NCBI GenBank assembly: GCA_947683425.1
Contig: CANTUQ010000020.1
Span: forward strand, 372,001-436,000
Length of the DNA: 64,000 nucleotides
Direction: 5' to 3'
Source: Excoecaria cochinchinensis
Taxonomy: Eukaryota; Streptophyta; Magnoliopsida; Malpighiales; Euphorbiaceae
Shown: piece by piece, positions 11,226 to 22,706 of the stretch
How positions within the stretch are numbered: the first letter of the stretch is position 1
How the letters are laid out: every line of letters starts with the position of its first letter
The notes under the pieces: model-generated
The model's database searches: none
Seen by the model: the letters and a program-made list of their open reading frames with translations, nothing else
What the model was told of the DNA's origin: nothing
Program-made: the position numbers and the translations under genes

Positions 11226-13039
11226 CCATCATAGATCTGCCCAGGTGGACTAGATCGCCTACTGGACGATTAATCCGAGTCCCTACATCTGAGCTGCCAG
11301 GTAGAGAGGGCCTTTCAGAGATCTTACTAGAAGTCAGCTGTACCGTATCTGAGATGGCAAACTCACCTAGGGGAGATGATGCTACCAGGGCCATGATTGC
11401 AGAAGAAGTCGGCCGACGATTTGAGAAATTTGAGGGCAGAATGATGAATATGCTAACTGCTTTGGCACAGCAGAATGCTCCGCAGAATCCACCACCTCCT
11501 CCTCCCGTGAGATAGAATGAGCGAGAAGAGGAAAGGGCTGAGAGGTAAGAAGAACCTTTTTGACCGCCGCCGATAGAGCTGAGGTCAGTAGCCTCGGGAG
11601 GACAGAGAAGAAGACCAGTGCTGAGGGTAGATGGTGACAGGGATGACGAAGATGATAAAATGAGTTCTGTATCTGAGAGAGGGAAGGCACCTCAAGCTGA
11701 TGAGTTCATTCTGAAAAAGATGGAAGAGAGGTTTGAAGCCATGGCCCGTATACTGAGTAGAGGTCAGGAGATGAACCCGGAGGATAAGGAACTGGAGGGA
11801 GAAGACCCGATTCCTTACAATTTCGAGATGCCTGATGTGCCAAAATTTGACGGTACTTCTGACCCGAATGCCCATGTGAAGCAATACTCTCTGGTCATGA
11901 AAGGGACCACCTTGTCTAAGAGGCAGAAGGTGGAATACTTTTGCTTGAGTCTGACTGGCCCCGCCATCGATTGGTACCATAGCCTCGATCGTCGAACTAA
12001 GGAAGATTGGGATCTACTCACATAGGAGTTCTTGAGGCAATATGATTACAACACCAGGATGGAGGTGACTCTTAAAGATCTCGAATTACTCCAACAGAAG
12101 GCCGGGGAATCTTTTCACGATTATCTCACCCGCTGGCAAAACCGAATGATGGAAATGCGAAGAAAACCAGATACCCAAGACCAGATCCGCCTGTTTATCA
12201 AGAATGCAAGCCCGTACTTAAAGGACGGTTTGAAGATGAAAGGGTTGAAGGATTGGGAATCTCTGAAAGACATAGCCATTAAAGCAGAGGGAGAGTTCCT
12301 GGCTCGGAAAGCTAACAATGATAATTTTGCAAAGAGAGCTAATACCGATCAAGGTACCAGTAGGCCAGCCGGTCCCAGTGGTAGCACCAAAAGAATAGTT
12401 GAGGTGTCTGCTACTGACGCAACTACCTCGAGGAATTTTTCGAACTTAGGGAGGCCACTGTCTTGGGTTTTGAGAAGGTTGATGAAGGAAGGAAAGTTGC
12501 AACCTTTGGCTCCTAGGCCTGCTATGACGCAAGGGAAGCCAGGTCATAAGGACAATGAATACTGTGCATTTCATCAGCACACAGGCCATCTAACAGACAA
12601 GTGTAAGGCACTGAGGCACTTTATTCAAGATATGATTGATAACAAGCAGATTTCCGACCCGGAGAAGAGGGAAGACAAGAAGAAGCCTGGTTACAATGCC
12701 GTACCACCACTAGTGTTTATGGTTGGATCCAGCTTGTCAGAGTGGTACGTGCTGTAGGATTTATATGGGAGCGAGAGTATTGTTGTTGTTTGTTCTGAGG
12801 ATAGGGAAGAAGGAGCTGTTGTAGCGACCATTGATTGTTGGTCAAGCAGTGAGAGCGGAGGAGAGGCCGAGGAGGAAGGAGAGATGAGCTCTGACTTGTG
12901 GAGATCTGATGAGGATGAAGAAGAGGTAGGGGCTGTGACAAGAAGTGGGAGAGTGGTCCCTGAGATTATGAGGGTACCGGAACCAGCGCAGCCATTAACG
13001 AAAAAGAGCCAGAGGAGAGCCAGATTGTTAAGCAGTTGA
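11226..13039 (+). pseudogene. gag: Tat-2 gag
   Basis: Gag polyprotein in a single frame from the putative exon start. First comes an N-terminal segment (IIDLPRWTRS...GRLIR) aligned with Tat-4; then the conserved internal ATG at 11354 (MANSP...); a coiled-coil-like part; stops at 11513, about 11548 and 11561; the capsid (MPDVPKFDGTSDPNAHVKQY) with a TAG at 12023-12025; then the zinc knuckle YCAFHQHTGHLTDKC near 12560-12604. A TAG at 12755-12757 stands where Tat-3 has Gln (YVLQDLYG). A very acidic stretch follows, to a TGA at 13037. The reading frame itself is never lost in gag; only stops break it. Confidence 0.88.
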
Positions 13040-13897
13040 AAAAGACCACAACTCAAATATCCATCTGGGATCTTTTAAGATAGTCCCCTTCTCACAGGCA
13101 GAAAGTGGTAGAGGCTTTGACTGAGTCCACTGTTGCCACCACCATTTCCCCATCAGAACTTATGGGTCTAGTTAAAGGAGGATCGGGCGAGAGATTGGTT
13201 TTTTCCGATGCCGAGCTGCCAGTCGAGGGCCGCGATCATAACCGACCTCTGTACATCAAAGCACATATTAACGACAACACACCGCTTGCATTATGGTAGA
13301 TGATGGATCTTCTATCAATATTTACCCTCTGATAGCCCTTCAGGCTTTTGGATTGAGTGAGGATATGCTCAGAGAATCAGACTTGATGATTATAGACTAT
13401 GATAATTCAAGAAGGCAAGCCTCGGGAACATTCAAGACCCTGGTCAAGACGGGACCTATTGAGGTAGAAGTAGATTTTGTGGTTCTACCATCAAAGCTAA
13501 TTTCTCAGCCCTGCTTGGGAGGCCTTGGTTTCACATATTAGGGGGAGTACCATCCACGCTCCACCAAATGATAAAGTTCCCACACGAGGGGGAGGTGATA
13601 ACTATTAAGGCGGCCAGAGAGAATCAGGTGTCAGCTCTGGAAATTGCTAATCAGCCCTTCAACGGCTTCCACGTGTCAGTGATAGGAGAGGAGCACGGGT
13701 CAGTGGATAACCCAGTTGTGGTTAACATGATGAAAAAGATGCACCATCTCCTTGGAGCTGGTTTGGGTAGAAACTCTCAGGGGTTGTAGACTGCGATCAC
13801 CACTCGAGGTCAGAAGAACCGGAAAGGTCTGGGGTACAGAGGAGGTTTTGGCAAGAAGAGGACGGCAAATAAGATCCCTCACATTTCAGAAAGCTTT
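13040..13897 (+). pseudogene. pro: Tat-2 retroviral-type aspartic protease with G-patch-like tail
   Basis: Processing protease of the gag-pol polyprotein. Three frames carry consecutive pieces: 13105-13299 (linker ending PLYIKAHINDNTPLALW), 13293-13541 (VDDGSSINIYPL, the active-site Asp/Gly loop, up to LPSKLISQPCLG) and 13568-13897. So there are frameshifts near 13295 and near 13510-13520. After the protease comes GAGLGRNSQG...RKGLGYRGG, a Gly-patch-like module often found after the protease in Tat/Ogre elements. TAG at 13787-13789 interrupts it. The frame after that stop runs straight into RT. Confidence 0.8.
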
Positions 13898-16665
13898 GTG
13901 CCCGCATCCTCAGTATGTGCTTATACTGGTGAAGATGAGCCGCAGTGGGTGAATGGGAGAATTGTCCCCGAATTTGAGATGTTCAGCGATGTATTTGACT
14001 GGGATGTCGGGATTATCAAGACCGCTGAGAATTTCTGGGACGAAGAGGTCATGACTCAGTGCGTTGCTTGGGACAGATGCGAGCCCGAAGAGGTTGTCAC
14101 CGAGAAGATGTTGTTTGCCAGGCTGAAAGGGAAAGACAAGGTGGCAGGAACAGAACTGAAGATGGGGGATTTAAATATTTCCTCAGACATACCTAAAGGG
14201 CCTCTGCCGAATCAGGAAGCCAATGAGCAAGCTGCAACAGCATCAACCTCTAGGGAGGAAGAAGAAGACTCTAGCTTAGATTGTCTTTTTATTCCAGAAC
14301 TTTTTTATGATGTAAATGACAATTATAATATTATTAATAAGGAAAATGATTTCTCTTACTTGTGCGATGTTTCTAATAATTTCAACATGCATGAACATGA
14401 TCATATTCCATCAATTTTTGATATTGATTCCACTGATACAATGCCTTTTAATCTTGGAACCTCGGAAAATCCGAAAGAAATTCTAATAGCATCAAATATA
14501 ACTCCTGATGAGAGAGAAAAATTTGAGAGAATAATAAGAAAACATGAAAAAGTCTTTGCCTTGACCTATGAGGACATGCTAGGGATCGACCGAAATGTAG
14601 CAGAACATGCCATCCCGACTTATCGAGATTATAAGCGCGTAAAGAAGAAGTTAAGACGGTTCAGGCCAGAGTGGGCAGACAAGGTCAAGGAAGAGATACG
14701 GCAGCAGATTGAGGCCAAGTTCCTTGTTGAAGTGCAGTATCCTACATGGTTGGCAAATGTGGTCCCTGTAGCGAAGAAAAATGGGAAGGTCAGGGTATGT
14801 GTGGATTATCGAGATCTGAACAAGGCTTGCCCTAAAGATAAATTTCCGCTACCCCATATTGATGTGTTGATAGACAGTGCCGCCAACTGCGTGATGTACA
14901 GATTTGGAGACGGTTATGTGGGCTATAACCAGATCCTAAACAAGATAGTTGACCGGGTTAAGATCGCTTTCATCACAGAGTGGGGGACCTATGCTTACCG
15001 AGTCATGCCTTTTGGCCTGAAAAATGCAGGGGCCACATACCAGAGGATGGCGACCAAGATTCTAAGCGACCTGATCCACAAAGAGGTAGAGGTCTATGTC
15101 GATGACATGATGGCCAAGTTAGCTACCCGAGAGGGACACTTTGAAGCTCTAGAGAAGTTCTTCACCAGGATTGATAAGTACAATCTGCAACTTAACCCCA
15201 AGAAGTGCATTTTCGAAGTGACTTCAGGAAAACTGTTGGGACATGTCGTCAGCCAGAGGGGAATAGAAATTGACCCAGACAAGGTGAAGGCTATCAGAGA
15301 GATGCCCGTACCGCAAAAGGAAAAGGATGTAAGGAGCTTTCTGGGCAAGCTGCAGTACGTCAGCCGATTCATTGCCAAGCTCACTTCGATATGCGAGCCT
15401 ATTTTTAAACTGCTTAGAAAGGATCAGCCTATGGTTTGGAACGAAGATTGCCAGAAAGCCTTTGACAGCATCAGGGAATATCTGTTGAATCCGCCGGTGT
15501 TAAGGCCGCCGCAACCAGTTAAACCGCTTATCCTGTATCTGGCAGTGGAAGGCAGTTCTGTGGGCGCCATGATGGCTCAGGAGGATGAATTTGGAGTGGA
15601 ATTTGCGGTTTATTACCTCAGCAAGAAGTTTCTGGCTTATGAGATTAAATATGCTGAAGCAGAGAAAATCTTCCTCGCTGTGATTTGGGTATCAAAGAAA
15701 CTGAGACATTACTTCCACTCATACATAGTTCAGGCAGTGGCCAAGTAGAATCCGTTGAGATATTTGCAAGAAGCGTCGTCTTTGCTTGGTAAGATGGGAA
15801 GGTGGTTGCTTTTGCTTCAAGAATTTGATGTTGAATACATCACCCGTAAAACTATTAAGGGGCGGGCCGTAGCTGAATTTCTTGCTGAGCATCCTATTTA
15901 AGGAGACACTCCCGAGTTCACCTTTCCAGATGAGAGCATAGTCGCGATTTCTGTCCAAGGATGGCAGTTACACTTCGATGGGGCAGTGAATAACAGGGGG
16001 GCCGGAGTTGGAATTATTTTGACAACCCCAGATAATGAGAAACTCCCCCTAGCCAAGAAGTTGAGGTACAAAGCAACCAACAATGAAGCCGAATATGAAG
16101 CATGCACTTTCGGGTTAGAAGCTTTAGCTGCATTGGGAGCAAAGAATGTAGAAGTCTTTGGTGACTCATCCTTAGTGATTAATCAGATCCGAGGTGAGTG
16201 GGCTGTAAAAGAAGAGTGGCTGGTACCCTACGTTGAATATTTGAAAGAGGTATGTGGGCAGTTTGAAACCTGCACTTTCCACTTCGTGCCAAGAGATGAG
16301 AACCGTCTAGCTGATGCGTTGGCAACCCTAGTGTCGATGTGGGATAATCCTGAAGGAGTGGTTATGAAACCAGTGCTGATTTCGAGTTCTGAGAAGCCCA
16401 GCTTTGAGATCAAGCCAGTAATGGATGTAGAAGTGGCGGATGGAAAACCATGGTACTTTGACATTATGAATTATTTGGAAAACAACAGGTTTTCAGAAGA
16501 AGCTATTGAGAAAGACCAGAGAATGATCCGAAAGCTATCTACTCAGTTCATATCCTTGGAAGGAGTGTTGTACAAGAGACAGGCAGACGGGATTCAGCTC
16601 AGGTGCTTAAATGAAAAAGAAGCCTGCAAGGTGATGGAGGAGACCCATGCAGGCGTCTGCGGGGC
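13898..16665 (+). pseudogene. pol: Tat-2 pol: reverse transcriptase, RNase H and archaeal-type RNase H
   Basis: RT copies the RNA genome; the RNase H domains remove it. One frame holds all. RT has ANVVPVAKKNGKVRVCVDYR, FGDGYVGYNQI (first catalytic Asp in FGD), MPFGLKNAGATYQR and YVDD (residues 400-403 of the open frame, 15095-15106). The gypsy RNase H follows (LILYLAVEGSSVGAMMAQ...YYLSKKFLAYE) to TAG 15746-15748. Then comes a linker with TAA 15899-15901, and a second, archaeal-type RNase H at about 15964-16335 (HFDGAVNNRGAG, NNEAEYEAC, FGDSSLVINQI, ENRLADALATL). The double RNase H marks the Tat lineage. At 16665 the integrase zinc-finger start (HAGVCG) is cut by Tat-3; the frame resumes at 30090. 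Catalytic residues look intact, stops apart. Confidence 0.93.
16661..16665. repeat. Left target-site duplication of Tat-3
   Basis: GGGGC, identical to 30090-30094. Confidence 0.9.
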
Positions 16666-16680
16666 TGTGACGCGCGCCGG

Positions 16681-17770
16681 AACCCGTACAAACCCAGCAA
16701 GGGCCCTCGCTTTGAATCCGCTTTAGGATTCGAGGTATGAAGGTTCGCGTCTTTTGATCATGGGCGCCATGAGACATCATCGGTGTATCTCTCCCAATAG
16801 AACATTGGGGAGAATAACCTAGCCTATTGACGCCTAAAGGCACCTTTGAGGTATTTGGAGTCGCCACCCAATTTGCAAGAAATTGGGAAAAGGTTTCTCA
16901 CCTCTATTGGTCTAAACCAGAGATATGGTGTCCGGAACTTCCCTCTTATTTATGCTTTGGATAATTATAAATGGGTTTTTAAATTCTTAAAATTAGATCT
17001 CTCATCTCATACGAGCGATGCATTAAAATAAAAGCGCATTTCAAGCACACAAAGAAAGTAAACGGAAGCGATAAGTAAAATAAAGAAAGCAATAAATGAA
17101 AGCGGTAAACACGCAAGCACGCAATTACAATAAAAATAGGGGCAGGATACAACCCCAATAAAAGGAGATCAAAGATGTAAGTGGGACGGAATACAATCCC
17201 CAAAAGATAAATAAAGTTGCCCCAAAACCCGTACAAACCCAGCAAGGGCCCTCGCTTTGAATCCGCTTTAGGATTCGAGGTATGAAGGTTCGCGTCTTTT
17301 GATCATGGGCGCCATGAGACATCATCGGTGTATCTCTCCCAATAGAACATTGGGGAGAATAACCTAGCCTATTGACGCCTAAAGGCACCTTTGAGGTATT
17401 TGGAGTCGCCACCCAATTTGCAAGAAATTGGGAAAAGGTTTCTCACCTCTATTGGTCTAAACCAGAGATATGGTGTCCGGAACTTCCCTCTTATTTATGC
17501 TTTGGATAATTATAAATGGGTTTTTAAATTCTTAAAATTAGATCTCTCATCTCATACGAGCGATGCATTAAAATAAAAGCGCATTTCAAGCACACAAAGA
17601 AAGTAAACGGAAGCGATAAGTAAAATAAAGAAAGCAATAAATGAAAGCGGTAAACACGCAAGCACGCAATTACAATAAAAATAGGGGCAGGATACAACCC
17701 CAATAAAAGGAGATCAAAGATGTAAGTGGGACGGAATACAATCCCCAAAAGATAAATAAAGTTGCCCCAA
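16681..17770. repeat. 545-bp direct tandem duplication within the Tat-3 3' LTR
   Basis: Two head-to-tail copies that read as identical. The junction is CCCCAAAACCCGTAC: the sequence before it normally continues CCCCAAAATTAATTAT, and the sequence after it is normally preceded by GCCGGAACCCG. The two breakpoints share only AA, so microhomology-mediated joining or replication slippage is likely. The other LTR has one copy (27112-27656). Confidence 0.93.
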
Positions 17771-18469
17771 AATTAATTATAAGGGCCCAAAAAAGAAGTG
17801 AACTTGAATTTAAAACACTCACTTAAGATTAAAATAAAAGAACATACATAAATCGGGACATTATTTGAGGAACGTTGGTTCCTTCGCGCTTGTTCGAAAT
17901 TTAGGAACATTGGTTCCTTCGTGTTAACTTGAAGAGGGTTCGAAGAGTCGTTTTGATTGTTTGAATGAAAACCGGGATGAGTGATCCCATTTTATTGAAA
18001 ATTGACTCTTCGTTTTAGTTGTGATGTTTTTATGATTGGGCTAAAATAAGGGACATTGGTCCCGGTTTTATTAGTGAAAATCCCCAATTTAATTATAAAA
18101 ATGTTTTTGTGATTTTTTATCACACACGTGCACGGATAAAATATACATTTACAAATAGCACGACATAAAGATAGATAATTAGAGAGATCTCACCGAAATG
18201 GAGCGTCCGTCTACGCGTCGCGACCCATCCGGGGAGTCGCGGGGCGCTCACGTGGCCCGACTCAAATTAATACTCATACAGAAATTAACATCAAAAAATA
18301 TTAGTAAATATTCAAAGGTGAATTAATCAAACAAATAATAAATATAATAATAATAACAATGATAGCAATGCAATAAAATAAATCCAATTATCAACAGTAA
18401 ATAACAATGCAACAATAAATAGGATGAATAGTAGACATAATAATCATAATAAAACCATATAATAGTAAT

Positions 18470-18470
18470 G

Positions 18471-18514
<44 letters not shown>
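18470..18514. repeat. (AAT)n microsatellite in the Tat-3 3' LTR
   Basis: About 14-15 perfect trinucleotide units within a long AT-rich stretch. The copy in the other LTR (about 28355-28403) is one unit longer, one of the few differences between the LTRs. Leu/Ile-rich open frames across it are artefacts. Confidence 0.85.
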
Positions 18515-18515
<1 letters not shown>

Positions 18516-19436
18516 GGTAGTGATAATAAATAATGGTGAATATAATATAAATAAATATGATAGTGATAATAATAAATATAATGTTAATGATAATTATAAT
18601 AACACCAAGAATAGTGGCATAAATGGCCCATAGAATAATCGTAATAATAGCTACTGAGATAACAACAAATAATAAAAATGATAGTAACAAATAATAGCAT
18701 AAGCCTAAACATGAACACAAGCATAAATAGTGATAACGATAAATGATAATAATAATATTAGCACATGAACATGAAAACCCATTTAAAGCCAACAAATGAC
18801 ATATTAATGAAGGTATTAACACAGTAAAATGCTAAAAGCAAACAATATCCATGGTAATAATGGCAAAAAACAATATTAACAATAATAAATAATGTACAAG
18901 AAAAATAAAAGAGAATATGTCCAAGAATGTTTACCCTCAGAATTTTTAGATTGGGGAAACGGTGTCCCGATCGATTTTCCTTGTCGGATTTGTAATGACA
19001 AATATTTGAAGGAAAATGTAGAAATTAATGTTTTGAATTAAAATCAAGAAAATACTTTGATGAAAATATCTTGGTGGATGATTTGAGCAAAAGGAAATTA
19101 ATTTTCCAACCTCAAATCCCTCAATAAAATGGATGGTATTTTTGAAAGATCAAATCAAGGTTAAAAACTTGAGAAAAAGAAGAAGAAAAGAAGCTAAAGA
19201 AATCTGCTGGAGAGAAAAAGTTGAAAAGAAAACCTTAGAAAAAATCAAAATGCCGTCCCCCCCTCAAAAATGAAAAAAAAATCCTCATTTAAGCTTGTCT
19301 TGGCCAAAAATGGCAAAAGACAAAAAATCCTTTATTTTTAGTTAATCTAAAATAACATAAAATGGTGAAACACTGAAAAACTGAAAAAATCAGAAAATCA
19401 GACTGAAAATAGCGAAAAAAACGGACAGGCAAAACA

Positions 19437-19966
19437 GGTCGCGCGGAGGAGCCAAGGGCGCGCGGCAGCCTGCGCGTGGTGCCTTGGCACCGCGCGCGGC
19501 AGGCTGCTGCGCGCAGCCTGCCTCGCGCAGGCAGGTCGCGCGAGGCAGCTGCCTCGCGCGCAGGGGGGTCGCGCGAGGCAGCAGGCCTCGCGCGCAGGGG
19601 GGCGCGCGGAGCGCCCGCCCCTGCGCGCAGGGGGAGGCGCGCGGAGCGCCCCGCCTCGCGCGCAGGGGGGTCGCGCGGAGCGCCCGCTCCTGCGCGCAGG
19701 GGGGGGCGCGCGGAGCGCCCCGCCTCACGCGCAGGGGGGTCGCGCGAGGCGCCCGCCCCTGCGCGCAGGGGGGGGTCGCGCGGAGCGCCCCGCCTCGCGC
19801 GCAGGGGGGTCGCGCGGAGCGCCCGCCCCTGCGCGCAGGGGGGCGCGCGGAGCACCCCGCCTCGCGCGCAGGCGCCCCTGCGCGCTGGGGCGGCCTGCCT
19901 CGCAGGCGCCCCTGCGCGCTGGGGCAGCCTGCCGCGCAGGCGGCCCCGCGCTGCCGCAGCGGCACT
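19437..19966. repeat. CpG-rich tandem repeat block, Tat-3 3' LTR
   Basis: Imperfect repeats of roughly 48 bp, rich in GCGCGCAGGGGGG and GCGCGGAGCGCCC, extremely CpG-dense within an AT-rich LTR, ending in poly(T). On the element's own strand it lies in the U3 part. It is open in several frames on both strands (Ala/Arg/Pro-rich), which reflects composition, not coding. An equal copy is at 29328-29855. Confidence 0.9.
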
Positions 19967-19974
19967 CGCGATAA

Positions 19975-20005
<31 letters not shown>

Positions 20006-20201
20006 TTAATTTTGACACAATATTAATATTTTTTTCCATTTTAAATTTTAATCCCTAAAATATATATTTTAAAATTATTTTCCGAAAAACCCATCTTTTG
20101 ACAAGGAACGATCGGTTCTCACCTTTCTTGCCGAAAATCGGTCTTCTATTTCATCATTGGGTAATCCTGATCTTGGACCGCCTCGGGACCCGGTGTCTAC
20201 A

Positions 20202-20220
20202 GTTGCCCCCAATTTTGGGG
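20202..20220 (-). other. Tat-3 polypurine tract
   Basis: Minus strand CCCCAAAATTGGGGGCAAC, directly against the 3' LTR. The same AAAANTGGGGGCAAC form occurs in Tat-1, Tat-2 and Tat-4. Confidence 0.85.
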
Positions 20221-20409
20221 AACTTAGAACCTAGGTGCCTAAGTGAACCAAAATTCAGAAAAGAAAGGAAAGAGGCGCGTACCTGAGGTGGCTGTCTTCC
20301 CGAACTGGCTGAAATTGTTGTGGGGAGTTACCGTCTGCTCGTCGACGCGTTGACCCCTATTATTTTGGCGTCTAACCCATGCGGTGTCTAGCCTTGTTGA
20401 TGCAGATAT
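20221..20409 (-). other. Tat-3 3' untranslated sequence next to the PPT
   Basis: No coding content. Contains GAACTTAGAACCTAGGTGCC, matching the sequence upstream of the PPT of Tat-1 (43010-43045, inverted). Nothing else is recognised. Confidence 0.55.
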
Positions 20410-21180
20410 ACTCATGGATTGGAAGGATTTAGAATATTTCGGAAAAGCTCAATGCTACGAAGGACAATGCTCTGAAAAGACTGAGAATGCCTTGAAAAAG
20501 GACTCAACGACAATGCTCCGAAGAGATTGAGAATGCCTTGTGAAGAAGGACTTACGGATAAAGCTCCGAAGAGACTGAGAATGCCCCGTGAAGGAGGACT
20601 CAAGGATAATGCTCCGAAGAGACTGAGAATGCCTCGTGAAGGAGGACTTAAAGATAATGCTCCGAAGAGACTGAGAATGCCTTGAGAAAGGACTTAAAGA
20701 TAAATTTTGAAGATGCCTTTTGAAGAAGGACTTAAAGATAGTGTTTTAAAGAGATTGAGGATGCCTGTTGGATAAGGACTTAGAGATAATGCTCCGAAGA
20801 GACTGAGAATGCCCCGTGAAGGAGGACTTAAAGATAAATTTTGAAGATATTGAGGATGCCTGTTAGATAAGGACTTAGAGACAATGCTCCGAAGAGACTG
20901 AGAATGCTCCGTGAAGGAGGACTTAAAGATAGTGTTTTGAAGATATTGAGGACGCCTGTTGGGATAAGGACTTAGAGATAATGCTCCGAAGAGACCGAGA
21001 ATGCCCCGTGAAGGAGGACTTAAAGATAAATTTTGAAGATATTGAGGATGCCTGTTGGATAAGGACTTAGAGACAGTGCTCCGAAGAGACTGAGAATGCC
21101 CCGTGAAGGAGGACTTAAAGATAAATTTTGAAGAGATTGAGGATGCCTGTTAGATAAGGACTTAAGGATAATGGGGAGAT
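20410..21180. repeat. Satellite-like tandem repeats in the Tat-3 3' region
   Basis: Irregular repeats of about 40-60 bp built from AATGCTCCGAAGAGACTGAG, AATGCC(CC)GTGAAGGAGG and ACTTAAAGATAA, with longer composite units in the second half. It sits between the pol relic and the PPT, the place where Tat/Ogre elements are known to carry hypervariable tandem repeats. Confidence 0.88.
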
Positions 21181-22614
21181 TAGGTGCACGTGATAAGTGC
21201 TTGTGCTAAGCATGTGCAAAGGATTACGCGTTGCAAGTACGCAGAGATCATGGGCACGAAATATGTGCGAAGAATTTATTGTGCAAGATATATATAAAGT
21301 TCATGCATGCGTGAATGCATGTTGAGGCACCATCAAATGCCATACCCGTGAGATGCATATGTATGCGATAATGCAGGATAAGAGTTCATCCGAGTGGATT
21401 CGGAGGCGTCAGCTGATTTGCAGCAGGATCGGTGCCCCCTGGAATTGCTTTTGAATTTCGTGCCTCTGGGGGATTATGAGGTTCTCCTCTGGTACCTGTA
21501 GTCATTATTTGAAGGTAGTGCGTCCCTCGTGGATTTTCACACTAGCTTTTCTTAGCGGGAGATGCGTCCTTGTCGGATTTTCACATAACCCTGTGCCTTA
21601 TTTTTTGCCTGGAATGGACCCAACCCAATCCAGCGGCTTTTATTTATTTTATTTTTTTGTAGGGCAGACTGCCTGTCGCCAGGTTTTCACCCTGCCCCTT
21701 GGCCTAACTTTTGCTTAGAGCGCCAGTCACGGTTTTCATCTCTAACGGCTTTTTTTTTTTTTTTTTTTTTTTTTTTGAGAGAGAAGTTGGAGTTGTTGCG
21801 AAAGGTTTTTCAGGTATGATTGGCATGTGCTTATGTCTCAGATTTTGGTTGGATGAGCTTAGTTTTTTTTTATCATGAGGGTGCTATAGAATTGGCTTTA
21901 CAGTGGGTAGCAAGATGAATTGGCTGGAGTGCCTGAGTAGCGAGAATGGTGGAGGTTAGTTGGTAACAATATACTAGTTTTATGCCGGACTCGGATAATT
22001 TTGAGTGTGCAAGATGAGCTGCTCTGGTTACACCCAAACACCTTTGCATAAATGCATATATTTTAATCTAATTTCATAACACATGATCACTATTTGGCAT
22101 TAACTTGAAGAATATGAGTCTTCACCTAATCTCGGGGTAGATCTTGAGAGCATCAAACTCCTGTTATCAATCAGCCCTCGCGGGTTTTCTTGATTGAATA
22201 TTTTCTCTCTCTTCTTCTTTTTTTTTTAATTCTTTATTTATCCTTTGCCATGGACCCTCCTTCAGTTCGTTAATATTGGTTGAATTTGCTTTCATCTTCG
22301 TTGGCCGGAGGGACCGCTGCTTCTGAGAGTGGTTCCTCTTGGTACCAAAGTTTTGGTCTTATCGCTTGTGCAGACTGGTTGAGTTGATGGGTTACTTATT
22401 TGGGGCTTGAATATGAAGTTTCACGTTTGGCCTGTATTGGCTTTGGCGGTTCGAATCCTGGAATGGCCTTTCAATGGCTGAGACAGGGTGACAGGTTGGG
22501 CTTGGATGATTTGGGGTACTTTTATTGGCTTTGGTAGCTCAAGCTTTCGAAATGGTTTTCGTCGGCTGGGATTGGATGGATGGCTCTGGAGTTAGCCCTT
22601 TTAGGTCATTTTCA
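21181..22614 (-). other. Tat-3 non-coding 3' region with antisense intron-like module
   Basis: No convincing ORF. The plus-strand stretch 21470-21740 (GTGCGTCCCTCGTGGATTTT, then CACACTAGC...TTAGCGGGAGATGCGTCC, then CCTGTGCCTTATTTTTTGCC) aligns with the intron of the antisense extra ORF of Tat-2 (32031-32190) and with 50036-50300 of Tat-4 and 40130-40340 of Tat-1. Bases 22090-22200 resemble 39600-39740 of Tat-1 inverted. The poly(T) at 21750-21775 is simple sequence. Confidence 0.65.
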
Positions 22615-22706
22615 GTAGCTAAAAAAAAGAATGGCAATGTGCAGGCATGTGTAGATCAACGGGATTTGAACAAAGCTTGCCCCCAAATGGCATTCCCTTG
22701 CCCCCT
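22615..22706 (+). pseudogene. Reverse-transcriptase fragment in antisense to Tat-3
   Basis: The plus strand reads VAKKKNGNVQACVDQRDLNK followed by ACPQMAFPCP, matching the RT segment of Tat-2 at 14769-14857 (VAKKNGKVRVCVDYRDLNKA). Tat-3 gag is on the minus strand, so this piece is inverted relative to where pol should be. Poly(A)/poly(T) runs lie on its right side. It is about 30 codons and non-functional. It could be an inversion or a captured fragment from another element. Confidence 0.8.

Larger units (their letters stand above)
16666..20201 (-). repeat. Tat-3 3' LTR with internal 545-bp tandem duplication
   Basis: On the plus strand starts TGTGACGCGCGCCGG and ends GGTGTCTACA; length 3536 bp against 2993 bp for its partner. 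The excess is a tandem duplication: 16681-17225 is repeated at 17226-17770. It contains an (AAT)n microsatellite, a CpG-rich repeat block and a poly(T) tract. Confidence 0.93.

Noticed and set aside
16607..17412. Repeated ORF starting MATPNTSKV in the Tat-3 LTRs (also 27038-27298)
   Set aside because: It is LTR sequence; the exact repeat is due to the LTR pair and the 545-bp duplication, and there is no similarity to a protein I know.
18391..18822. Ile/Leu/Tyr-rich minus-strand ORF (also 28277-28711)
   Set aside because: Caused by the (AAT)n and AT-rich sequence of the LTR; it looks like a membrane protein only by composition.
19289..20039. Long Ala/Arg/Pro-rich open frames on both strands over the GC-rich part of the Tat-3 LTRs (also 29178-29946)
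   Set aside because: Open in several frames at once, made by a CpG-rich tandem repeat, and inside an LTR; no domain and no codon pattern.
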